The position numbers were made by a program, and so were the translations under genes. A DNA stretch of 17,401 bases from Paraglomus occultum (lineage: Eukaryota; Glomeromycota; Glomeromycetes; Paraglomerales; Paraglomeraceae), in assembly GCA_910592205.1 (NCBI GenBank), contig CAJVPJ010000755.1, forward strand, positions 1-17,401, written 5' to 3'. The notes below the pieces were generated by a model. That model did no database searches. It was not told the DNA's origin and saw nothing but the letters and a program-made list of their open reading frames with translations. This document shows, one piece after another, positions 1 to 8,503 of the stretch; position 1 is the stretch's first letter, and each line of letters begins with the position of its first letter.

Positions 1-150
1 GTTTGAAAAAATAGCTTTTTCATATGTTTTACTAATTGATCGGCAAAAATTACGTAGACTTTTGTCCAGTGAGTGTAGAGTAGAGGAAAGATCAAGGTCA
101 AATATGTATGTAATATTAAAGTTGTTCTAAAAATGGTTATATTAATATAC

Positions 151-430
151 CAAACCCCACCCTCACTCCACAACATAAACAATCCCACCTACTCCGCTCC
201 CTCCAGTCCATAGCCATACTCTCTGGAGTGCCTTTACTTCAAGGGCCTTTGGGCACAATCCCACCCCATGCCATGAAGACATTCTGAACCAACTCCTAGG
301 ACGTATCCTCTTCCTCCACTCCACTGATATACAAATAGACCCACAAGCTCCCTGGATTCACCCCAAAAAAATACAGTCAATTATTCAAACTTCTAAAAAT
401 AGATCTCCCCCAATCCCCAATAAACCCCCT
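151..430. other. Strongly C-over-G skewed block, possible decayed coding remnant
   Basis: By hand count this 280-bp block has roughly 105 C against fewer than 30 G on the + strand, unlike its flanks. Two frames are open in succession. One reads SHLLRSLQSIAILSGV and PLLQGPLGTIPPHAMKTF to a TGA near 288. The next reads DILNQLLGRILFLH, then PQAPWIHPKKIQSII to a TGA near 435. This could be a frameshifted fragment of a retroelement or gene, or just a pyrimidine-rich tract. No motif identifies it. Confidence 0.3.
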
Positions 431-814
431 TCATGAGCTTTTATTCTCTCCCTCTGCATGTAATGTAGATAGATAAAAACAGCTTAAACTGGCACTTTAG
501 CAAGCACCTTGTTGTGAATAAAAGTTCCTCGTGATAGGTGGGGATTCGAAAAAACCATACAGTGCAGAATATGGAGGGTGTGCATTTATTATTATGGAGG
601 CCAATAATTTCAAGCAAATTATCTGTGTGTGATAGATCTACACTTAACAAACAAAATCGAGTTCGAGTCAATACAATACATACTAATAAACTCGTTAGTA
701 AGAACACGATCACTTATTTGTTATAATAATTAGTACAATATAACCTTTAACAATCGTTTTTATAACAACATTAATATACATAAATAATAAATACTTAATA
801 TATCTTTTGTTTAA

Positions 815-984
815 CTACATATTATTCCACACTGACATATTAATATGTCAATTCTAAATTGACATAAATTCCAAATTAGCATACAACACTTAGCAGTTTG
901 AGTCAAGCAACTCTCATAAAATACACAATTGGCATTACGAATAAAATTTTTTATCAAATCTACATATTATTCCAAATTGACATA
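815..984 (+). repeat. Degenerate 25-bp direct repeat pair
   Basis: CTACATATTATTCCACACTG and the following bases at 815-839 recur at 960-984 with two mismatches in 25. A looser partial copy (TTCCAAATTAGCATACAAC) lies near 868-886. The repeats immediately precede the 15-bp minisatellite. Confidence 0.7.
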
Positions 985-995
985 CAACAAAAATG

Positions 996-1144
996 CTGTC
1001 AATAAAATGACTGTCGGTGAAATAATCTGTCGGTGAAATGACTGTCGGCGAAATGACTGTCGGCAAAATGAGTGTCGGTGAAATGGCTGTCGGTGAAATC
1101 AGCTGTCGGCGAAATGATTGTCAGCGAAATGATTGTCGATGTTG
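996..1144 (+). repeat. 15-bp minisatellite, about ten copies of CTGTCGGTGAAATGA
   Basis: Units at 996-1010, 1011-1026, 1027-1041, 1042-1056, 1057-1071, 1072-1086, 1087-1102, 1103-1117, 1118-1132 and a partial 1133-1144. Most are exactly 15 bp; two are 16 bp. Variation is mainly GGT/GGC/GGA-type changes in the middle. One + frame is free of stops and reads VGEMT-like pentads, but the 16-bp units shift it, so coding use is unlikely. Confidence 0.92.
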
Positions 1145-2046
1145 TAATACGGACCCGTTCTGAAATGTACAGTTTTCGAAAAGGATTCTCCCGTCGAAGA
1201 CAAAAACCTTGGTTTTCTTTAAAGTAGTATATCGCAAGAACCAGTAAACTTGAGTGCGCGAGACAAAGTGTAGACGAAAGAGCTTATTCGTGAGAAAGAT
1301 TTTGCTTAGGACAAGTTTACAAGCTCACTTGAATATTTCGTTGCTTATCTATCTCCGAAGTCAAGTGATTTTCACGGGAGTCAGATGATCTTCATATTAG
1401 ATTGCATCCAGTGTGACATATCGTCGGACTGAATGACGAATTAAAGGTACAGTACTTTATTTTAATACAGAAAATCTGTATCGGTATTAAAATACAGACT
1501 TTTGCTGCCTCTTGAGAAACGTCACAGAATTAGAATTATGATATATAACGAAATAATATTCCGTTATGATTTGCTCAATTAAGGAATGTTGTCGGTTTGC
1601 TGGATTGACGAACGAATACTGGTGCACCATAGGTATTTCGTTGTAAATACAAATAAACTAAACATCGATTTTCTATAGGTCCATATAATAAACAAATTTC
1701 TTAAATTAAAAAATTCAAAAAGTTTCGTGTTGTGTTTGTATTGTTTCATCGTCTGCTGACATCATGAACTCGTCTATATTGTATTGTGACATGGGCATCT
1801 TTTATTTTCTCGCACCCGTCGTCTGTTATACAATACAACAATAATACAATGTCCAGTCTAAACGTTAAAAATAATTTGACAGGGCATGGTAAAAAGATAT
1901 TGTTCGTATAGATAAATACGGCCTTCCTGTTTTTGGATTCGGCTTCTGTACTACGACCAAATGCTCGAGACTATTTATTTCACTTGTGTGTTTGAAATTT
2001 AGCAAAATGAAAATTTTTTCTTACGTTCTGATAAAGCATTCTTTAG
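1145..2046. other. No supported gene
   Basis: AT-rich DNA between the minisatellite and the phosphatase remnant. The inverted repeat at 1460-1492 is the only distinct structure. The segment near 1886-1908 may hold a lost first exon of the phosphatase pseudogene. Confidence 0.5.
1460..1492. repeat. Inverted repeat TTTTAATAC / GTATTAAAA
   Basis: Nine-base perfect arms (1460-1468 and 1484-1492) flank 15 bases that contain a second short inverted pair, TACAGA/TCTGTA. It could fold as a small cruciform or hairpin. No gene lies next to it. Confidence 0.6.
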
Positions 2047-2581
2047 CATGGGGAACGTTCTGATTTGGTTTCGGAAAACCGGCTTCCCCCAACTGGTTTT
2101 ACTTATAATCCAGCACTTTCTGACCACGGACGTGAACACGCCCGCGAACTTGCGACTTATTTGGTCGAAAACAACATTAAGCTTAATCAAACCCTTTCTA
2201 TCGCACCTTAGAAACGGCCGATGCCATTGCGGAAAAATTAAAGCTGCAAATATTGCCGAGAATGGCCTTGGGTATTATTTATCTTCATCCTTATCTTATT
2301 TTTATTTTTATTGGTCACACAATTACTTATTGCGTGGAGCAACTTTCGGATAACCTCCATTCTTACGAATCTATTAAAATACCTTTGCCTTACGGAGAGA
2401 CATTTGAAAAATTTAACGAAAGAGTGTCTTTTGTTATGCATAATAAAGCAGACAACATAAAGACTATAATGATGTTAGGATATTCGTAGCAGGTGTCAGA
2501 ACTGTCATAGGAGATAAATACGCTTCAGTAAATTGCGGAACCTGTACGCTTACAGTTGCAAAACGGAATAATAGTAAATAA
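2047..2581 (+). pseudogene. Decayed histidine phosphatase (phosphoglycerate-mutase superfamily)
   Basis: Three + strand frames join into one His_Phos_1-like protein. Frame 1 (2047-2199) reads HGERSDLV, then YNPALSDHGREHARELATYL; it starts right after TTTAG, which looks like a splice acceptor, and a TAG lies at 2209-2211. Frame 2 (2202-2489) reads RTLETADAIAEKLKLQILPR, then IPLPYGETFEKFNERVSFVM, ending in TAG. Frame 3 (2480-2581) reads IFVAGVRTVIGD, then KYASVNCGTCTLTVAKR and TAA. The family uses an RHG histidine and a second histidine in a later THA-type motif. Here the RHG histidine remains, but the second motif is missing between frames 2 and 3, and a few codons are lost before RTLETAD. The layout recalls fungal Tfc7/YNL108C-type proteins and animal UBASH3 (inference). 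A first exon near 1886-1908 (ATG, then KILFV in a shifted frame) is possible but unproven. Not expected to be functional. Confidence 0.8.
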
Positions 2582-2716
2582 ACGAAAATATCACACCTGA
2601 CCTCTCCTATCGTTTAGGTTGATATTGAGAATAGGAGTGGATTATTGACTAGATTTACAGAAGCATTATGAACTGGAATGTTGGAAGGAACAACTTTTGT
2701 AGATAAAAGCGGTTAA

Positions 2717-2796
2717 TTAGGAAATAATAGTATAATCGCTAAAAGCCGACCGATGAAATCGGTCGGCCACACAACACACCTCTAGTTAGGAAATAA
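2717..2796. repeat. GC-rich hairpin (10-bp stem, 3-base loop) between direct repeats
   Basis: GCCGACCGAT at 2745-2754 pairs perfectly with ATCGGTCGGC at 2758-2767 across a GAA loop, a very stable stem in AT-rich surroundings. The 11-mer TTAGGAAATAA occurs directly at 2717-2727 and 2786-2796 on either side. The arrangement could be a tiny inserted element with flanking duplications, or a transcript-end hairpin. The same-strand phosphatase remnant ends 164 bases upstream. Confidence 0.75.
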
Positions 2797-2799
2797 AAA

Positions 2800-4424
2800 C
2801 TCTCACATTAATATGATGTTTACGCGTTTTGGATATACTGTATATCTAATCGTTTTTTACAAACTAGTCATCTACTCGCACTCTTTTCTTCGGTCACGTG
2901 ATAATAATTCGATATTTTACAAGAGTGCCAACATCAGATACTGCCCTGTTGAATCGTCTCATTATTATTATGATACACTTTATAAAAACATATTCACTTC
3001 ATGTCTGTAACTCTGACGTTGAAATAATTACGTATTTTGAGCATAGTAAGATCTGAGGACATCTTTTATTATTTTAATCGTAATTCTCTTTGTTGGGGAT
3101 ATTACAAAACCCATGATATTAAATGTTTAGCATGCTTAAGAACGAGAAGAGTTGGAGAGGTCAAACAGTCTGCAGACTGAGTAAGGAAAAAAGCAATGAT
3201 TATCCTGACAAAGAATAGTATCATCAGGAAATTAACATAACATATGTTAAAGAAAAATAGTAAAGAGGGAGTTGTTAAAAGGGGAAATGAACCTCCTCAT
3301 TCCCAATACTTATCTCTACTAGAAAACTATTCTTAAAATTGCCTTGTTTTCCCGAAACTGACCCCAACTCCAAACTCACTCGTAAAACAATTTCACAAAA
3401 ACCGTCAATTGACAGCGTGGTGATGAATTGTGTGGGTTGACTAAACAAAAGGTTAAGGGTTAAGGGTTCAAAAAAAAAAAAACCTATCCCCAAAGAGAAA
3501 AAATATAACAAAACCTTATTGAATTATTACAATCGCTAATTAAAATTTTCTTATATCAATTTGGTGTATCGCAATACCGCACTTAACAAAACCTTTTTCA
3601 TTTTTTTTTTCATCTTTAGAAAAAAAGGTAAATAGAGCATAAAGAGAAGGAAATCAGAGAGGAACAGCGATAGACCATGAACAACAATGACAAGTTATTA
3701 TTTGCGATATTATCAGTGATGAGTAGTCGCAGTGAACACACTCTCGCTGGAAGGTTCGCGAATTACATTCATAGCGAATTACGCCATTGTCCCCGCTCAA
3801 AAAAATGATTTCCTTCTCTTTGTTAGCTTATAAAAAAAAGTTGCTTTTTGTTTTTGTTACTGTTCAAAATGACAAGACAAAGAACACGTATGAAATTAAC
3901 ATATATACATTCTTCCCTACACTATAACCGTGGAGGATTTCCACAATTGTGAAAAAAAAAAAAGTGTAGTGGGAAGATCCTTGATTAAAAAATATTGTAA
4001 AAAAGTTAGTGTTTTTTTTACGTAAATAAAAGCTTATAAAGATGTCACGGAGAAAAGAAGGGGGAAAACGCCGTATCGGCATCTCTTTCCATCCTTTTCA
4101 TTCTTAGGATTTTTTTTTTCATCATTTGTGCTTTTGGTGTTGAATGTGCACAATTGTTAAGTAAATGTGGGAAGTGGGAGGAAATGGTAATTATAATATT
4201 CAAAGGAATGACGGAATAAAAGTGTACAGTATGAAACAAGGATAAAAGGAGGAGGAGGGGGAAAACGGGAAGAAAAAAAAGATTTAAAGGGAAAAAGTAT
4301 TTTACAAAAGTTATTCAACTATTTTGGTGTCATCATATAAGATGGCATTGTCCTTTTTTTTCTATATTCTTACATATGGAATATATCTTGTGTGACGTAT
4401 CCCACTTTAATTTCTGCGACACCC
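2800..4424. other. Intergenic, no supported gene
   Basis: AT-rich with many A or T homopolymers. A TTAAGGG-type double repeat lies near 3452-3469 and a GCGAATTAC direct repeat near 3760-3785. Open frames here are short, hydrophobic by composition and overlap on both strands. The last part should contain the kinase 3' UTR; no clear polyadenylation signal was identified. Confidence 0.5.
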
Positions 4425-7107
4425 TCAATTACCAGAATTTGTGAGAGTGGCAGACTCGCGTCCAATACCGACAACAGTTTCGCCTGAATATGTAAATCCA
4501 CTAAACACTTCGCTCGCGTTGGTCCCATTACGACTGAGAGTTTTCGATATAGTCGGCCAATCGATTGTAGTCTCTTCTTCGGTGAAAGCAGGATCAAAGC
4601 ACGATGTATCGTCGTCAGAAGAGACATTTGGTTTGAATGGTGGAGATACTTGCTTATTACAGAGTGCCTCCCAGTCTATCGAGGCAAAGAACGGATGATT
4701 CTTGATTTCTTCTGCATCGTGATGTGTGCCGAGACGATGACCTGGATTGCGAGCAAGGAGCTACCAAGAAAGAAAAAAAGAGCATTTGTTAATGGACAAG
4801 TAAATATTGACGACGCGGCCTTTAGAAACATATAATCCGCAATCTCATGTTCTTATCTCACGTCCATCAAATACTTACACCCTTGATAAGGCTCTTGGCA
4901 TCATCACTGAATAGCCCTTTGGGGAACTTGAGTTTGCCGAACAGGATTCTTCTATACATCATCTGAGTGTCGTGGGTATAGAACGGACTGAAGCCAGCGA
5001 TCATTTCATAGAAAAGAATTCCGAGACTCCACCAGTCAACGGACTTGCCGTACCCACACTCAGCGAGGACCTCAGGCGCCAGATACTCTGATGTACCACA
5101 GAAAGTATTCGTCGTTTGACCAGCACCAAGATTTTCTTTGCAAAGACCAAAATCGCATAAAGCGATGTGACCAGTAGCATCGAGAAGAATATTTTCAGGT
5201 TTTAGATCTCTATTAACGCATGAATGTTAATAGTGTAATTAGTTGTCTGATCTTTCATTCTCCCACTTGTAATTAGTTGTCTGATCTTTCATCTGATGGT
5301 TCATCATCCTCCCCTCTCCTCCCCTCTCCTCCCCTCTCCTCCCCTAACCTCCCTTTCCCCTCTTCCCCTATTACATCTATTACATCTATTACATCTCCTT
5401 TTCCTATTACATCCCCCTTTTTTTGGTACGTTACCTATAAACAATATTAAATTTGTGCAAGTGCTCTAACGCCAAAACAATCTCAGCAGCATAAAATTTT
5501 GCCCTCTCTTCGGCCAATCTTACTTCATTCTGCAAATGCCAAAACAATTCTCCTCCGTTCATGAAATCAGTTACCAAATAAAGATGCGTTTTTGTCTGGA
5601 AGGAGAATTTCAAGCCTACGAGGAATGGGCAAGCCTCCGCTTGAATAAGAATATTCTTTTCTGCCAGTGTATGTTGAACTTCGCGACGTTCTATAAGGTC
5701 TTGTTTATGGAGAACCTTCATAGCATAGATACGGTTGGTGTCTTTCTTGCGGACTTGGAATACCCGTCCAAAGTTTCCTCTACCAATAAGCTTCAAGATC
5801 TCAAACGAATCGGGAGTAAGATGAGTTTTCTAAAATGATGGGTTCGGACCCTTGTAAGTATTTTCGAGAATTACGGCTGTGTAAGGATAGATATTATAAA
5901 TGTGATCACGTACCGCCACGGCCTGATATGCTACTTTAACGTGCATTTCACCTGAAACAACATCCTTGCCGCGTGGCATTAACCTGAACAAAAAAAAAAA
6001 AAGAGAGAAGGTGAGCATCTTGTGAAATACATATATACCGTATATATATACATATATGTATTTTTTTTTTCGCGTGATTTGTTTCTTCGCTCGGATACAT
6101 AAAAATGTAGGATGATTAGCTTACTTGAACCAACCGTCAATGACTTCATTATTTCTTCTCGGTGGTTTGATTGTCAAATAGCCTAAAAAGATTTCGTTGG
6201 ATTGATCGTTCTGAACGCGTTCATATACATACACGTGGACCTCTTCATCTAAGCGAGAGACGTCACTTGATGACGTCACAAACAAGCAATAGTCAGCAAA
6301 CAAGTTTTTTATAAAGAAACAGAATAATCATAGTATCGATTCCCTCCGTTTCCCCTTTCCCCCCTTATGATCACACACGTCATTGTCGTCAGCCCATGTG
6401 CTTATCAACATTAACATATCAGAAATAGTTGCTTTTTCGAGCTCGGGTTTTATGATTTTGTATCTGATTTGTTATAACCGATACCGACTGAGTACGACCT
6501 AACATACTATTGATAAGATCATGGACCTCTCTCCTCTCCCCGTCCCCCCCCCCCCCTCCCCAATAACAACTTTAATACTCACAAGGTTACAGTCTGGTTC
6601 CATACGGGACTCGTAGCCGCATGCACTAAATCTAAGAAATCCACCGATTTGCCCCCCCCTCTGTAGGGGTAAAGCCCCCTCTCTTGTTGCGTCTTGAGTG
6701 ATGGATTCATTTTTCTCGAATTGTACAACGCAATAGGGTTTGGCGTGGACGCTATTGACATTAAGTTTGCGACCTGCGAAAATTGTCACGGATAGTCGTC
6801 CAGTGGGGGGAGTTTGAGGCACGTTGTCGAAGGTAGTGTCGCTAGCAGGGTTACCCTGAGAATCGAGCTCGGCAAGAGTTGGTCGTCCGTTTTTAGAGTC
6901 ATTTTGGAATACATGCTCTGAAGTCTTGGTCGTGGACGAATCGCTGTGAAAGCCCTTCTGTGGCGGAGGGTTAAGCGCCATTTGCACCGACGGGTGGAGT
7001 TCGGGAGAAGCCGGTGGAGTCGGGAGATATTTGGTCTTTAGTTGATTGGTGCTCCATTCGACGAACTCGGAAAGCTTCATTTTCTTGAATAAATTATAAT
7101 CAGACAT
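4425..7107 (-). CDS. Sch9/Sck-type AGC protein kinase with N-terminal C2 domain, six exons, one frame break
   Basis: Serine/threonine kinase of the Sch9/Sck family, the TORC1-activated S6K-like growth regulator of fungi. Model: complement(join(4425..4760, 4879..5209, 5435..5829, 5914..5983, 6125..6265, 6583..7107)). All introns are GT-AG, the phases agree, and the product is about 598 aa if one G of an 8-G run is skipped. ATG 7105-7107 is the first in-frame start after an in-frame stop at 7171-7173. Seen, in order: a Ser/Thr/Pro-rich leader (LPTPPASP); a C2 domain at about 103-245 (GRLSVTIFAG, KPYCVVQFEKNE, SPVWNQTVTFDVSR, FLGYLTIKPP); and a kinase domain from about 255. Kinase landmarks are G-loop GRGNFG (261-266), Lys283, Glu302, YRDLKPEN with Asp378, DFG 396-398, activation-loop Thr412 in TNTFCGTSEY, and APE 421-423. 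The AGC tail includes SCFDPAFTEE and hydrophobic motif FSGFTY with Thr577. GELFWHL, CDFGLCKENL and GLLARNPGHRLG favour Sch9/Sck over Ypk/Gad8. No canonical turn-motif (S/T)P is visible. Confidence 0.93.
5210..5434 (-). repeat. Kinase intron 4 (225 bp), built almost wholly of short tandem repeats
   Basis: The intron splits the Arg codon of the catalytic YRDLKPEN motif (AG then A). Donor GTAACG is at 5429-5434; the acceptor follows AATAG at 5210-5211. On the + strand it contains, in order, a 25-bp unit repeated exactly at 5234-5258 and 5268-5292, a CCCCTCTCCT 10-mer repeated 3.5 times (5311-5345), C-rich DNA to 5369, and ATTACATCT 9-mers at 5370-5396 with another copy at 5406-5414. In the pre-mRNA the middle block reads as G4 runs about 6 bases apart, a G-quadruplex-type pattern. 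Confidence 0.9.
6266..6582 (-). other. Kinase intron 1 (317 bp) with a 13-G tract on the transcribed strand
   Basis: The donor is GTGAGT at 6577-6582. The acceptor AG at 6266-6267 restores Phe and the DVSRLDEEV frame. The acceptor has a plausible GCTGAC branch site about 30 bases upstream but no strong pyrimidine tract. The intron holds a C13 run on the + strand at 6544-6556, so its length is probably variable or hard to sequence. Confidence 0.8.
6583..7107 (-). other. Kinase exon 1: leader and first half of the C2 domain
   Basis: The exon runs from ATG 7105-7107 to a GTGAGT donor at 6577-6582. The first 152 codons are in one frame. The last part of the C2 domain (SPVWNQTVT) is in the next frame, so the exon carries a +1 break, most simply at the G run 6652-6659. 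After the break the exon ends with two bases of a Phe codon, which exon 2 completes in the right phase for DVSRLDEEVHVYVYERV. The leader has several Thr-Pro and Ser-Pro pairs, possible phosphorylation sites. Confidence 0.85.
6652..6659 (-). other. Eight-G homopolymer where the kinase reading frame shifts by one
   Basis: On the coding strand the run is A-G8-C. With eight G the frame gives QRGGQIGGFLRFSACGYES, which does not resemble a C2 domain. With seven it gives RGGKSVDFLDL followed by HAATSPVWNQTVT, the C2 strand expected in Sch9. Neither frame has a stop here, so the exact site is inferred from the homopolymer. No GT-AG interval of workable intron length lies between the two blocks. Confidence 0.75.
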
Positions 7108-7141
7108 GATTATATCGTTAATTTGTATGCAGGGTCGTAAA

Positions 7142-7180
7142 CTATATATAATATGGGTATTTATATATATTTATAAGATA
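7142..7180 (-). promoter_or_regulatory. Possible TATA-rich core promoter or 5' leader of the kinase gene
   Basis: About 35 to 75 bases upstream of the kinase ATG the minus strand is almost pure A/T, with TATAAATA, TATATAAATA and TATATATAG stretches. It could be a TATA-type promoter or an AT-rich 5' leader. The transcription start cannot be read from sequence, and such tracts are common elsewhere in this window. Confidence 0.25.
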
Positions 7181-7830
7181 TAATATACAAGATGAAGCTA
7201 GGGACTGTAACGGTCCTTCCGTGATTGAATCCTTGTTGTGACGAGAAAGATGACTGAATCTTGAACGTTTATATATAATTTTAATGTTTGTGTGTGTGGG
7301 GTTAAGAGGGGGGTTGGGTTTGGTTGTTAGTTTACAATGTATCACAATCCGTACTACATACTATCATCACATCAGTGATTAATAAATTATCATAATAATA
7401 ACAGTATATACAACGATAACAATCATCTACATTTATGTATATTACTAATAATAAACTTGTCGAAATATACTATACATACTGTACAATGTCATCTGATGAT
7501 AGATTCATCTAAGCATATCAATAAAATGAATGTTGTTATGTTGTTACTTTTAGATTCGTTATTTTTATGCTTTTATTTACTGTTTACCTCCTCTCATTGT
7601 TACAAAATGCACGAAAAAAGGCCTTCTATTCCCCCCGTATTGGCAGAATCTGTTATAAACCATTTAGGTAATGTACTTTTCCCCCCACATGGGATAATGT
7701 AAAAAATTGTTTTTTTCAATATTCCTTAAAGACTTGGGCATGGTGCAACGATGCTATAATTATATTTATAGTATAATGACAAGACAATTTGTTCAATGTG
7801 AAAATACTTGCTGTCGTCGTAGCTATTGCT

Positions 7831-7857
7831 GTCGTCGTCGTCGTCGTCGTTGTTGTT
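7831..7857 (+). repeat. (GTC)n / (GTT)n trinucleotide microsatellite
   Basis: About six GTC units followed by GTT units, with an interrupted block of the same type at 7811-7830. Confidence 0.9.
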
Positions 7858-7956
7858 CAATGTCCAATAACGTTTTTCTTTTTTTGCAGATTTTCGTGCG
7901 GGCAATTCGGTTGTGAGTATAGTAATTGCCGAAGTGTAATTGAGATGCATGGTCTG

Positions 7957-8000
7957 GCATGTATATGTATGTAGCATGTATGTAGCATGTATGTATGTAT
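7957..8000 (+). repeat. GCATGTATGTA-type microsatellite
   Basis: Short GTATGTA and GCATGTATGTA units repeat several times and end in GTATGTATGTAT. Confidence 0.85.
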
Positions 8001-8479
8001 AATAAAGAGATATAATATACGCAACAAAATCGCAAACAGTATGAAACAAATAAAACAATATAAAGCATAAACAAATGTACTGCATTTATATAATATTAAG
8101 TAGTAGGCGTACATTACCTTACGTAAACTGTATGTATCGTAAATGAACACTTTTTCTGTCTATGAGGATTATTGTTCGTTCTCTATTCAATGATCATGTG
8201 CCTTTCGCATTATTATCATTTTTAACGGGCTAAGCTTTTATAAGTTTAGCCGTATATTCACTGGAATTAAACAAGTGATCCTATTGTGTTTTATCTTTTC
8301 TTTTTTCTAATTCATACTCGTTTAGCTGTAATTTTTTTTTAAGTTTTCTTTTATGGCTGCTTGCTCGTGCATACAAACACACACATACATAATAATAGGG
8401 ATTAGATCAGCAGGGTTACGTCACCACCTAATGTAATTCTCGCAATTAAGTATAATCCGTTTCAATTAATCCAAACGTG

Positions 8480-8503
8480 TAGCATAATGGTCAGACTCCC
8501 GCC
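8480..8503 (+). other. tRNA-like 5' half (A-box) without a 3' half
   Basis: TAGCATAATGGTCAG matches the D-arm/A-box region of nuclear tRNAs closely and is followed by ACTCCCGCC. The bases after it do not form an anticodon stem, and no T-arm (GGTTCGANNCC) or acceptor partner follows at the right distance. At most a tRNA-derived relic. Confidence 0.25.

Larger units (their letters stand above)
1..995. other. Left flank, no supported gene
   Basis: AT-rich DNA apart from the C-rich block at 151-430. Two short overlapping open frames between about 440 and 730 lie on opposite strands and show no family features. A degenerate AT-rich repeat related to TACATATTATTCCAAATTG occurs in the right half. 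Confidence 0.6.

Noticed and set aside
996-1144. CRISPR-like array
   Set aside because: The 15-bp units are directly adjacent with no unique spacers, and the context is eukaryotic, so it is a minisatellite.
1999-2190. Minus-strand 63-codon frame
   Set aside because: It is antisense to the histidine-phosphatase blocks and shows no motifs.
4370-4835. Open frames on both strands over the kinase 3' end
   Set aside because: They are off-frame or antisense readings of exon 6 and intron 5; the exon 6 frame continues the AGC tail.
5536-5838. + strand open frame of 100 codons
   Set aside because: It is the antisense shadow of kinase exon 4, whose minus-strand translation carries all the catalytic motifs.
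7726-8150. Several overlapping minus-strand frames of 83 to 119 codons
   Set aside because: They read through GTC and GTATGTA microsatellites in more than one frame, with Tyr/Ile/His-rich low-complexity products and no splice context.
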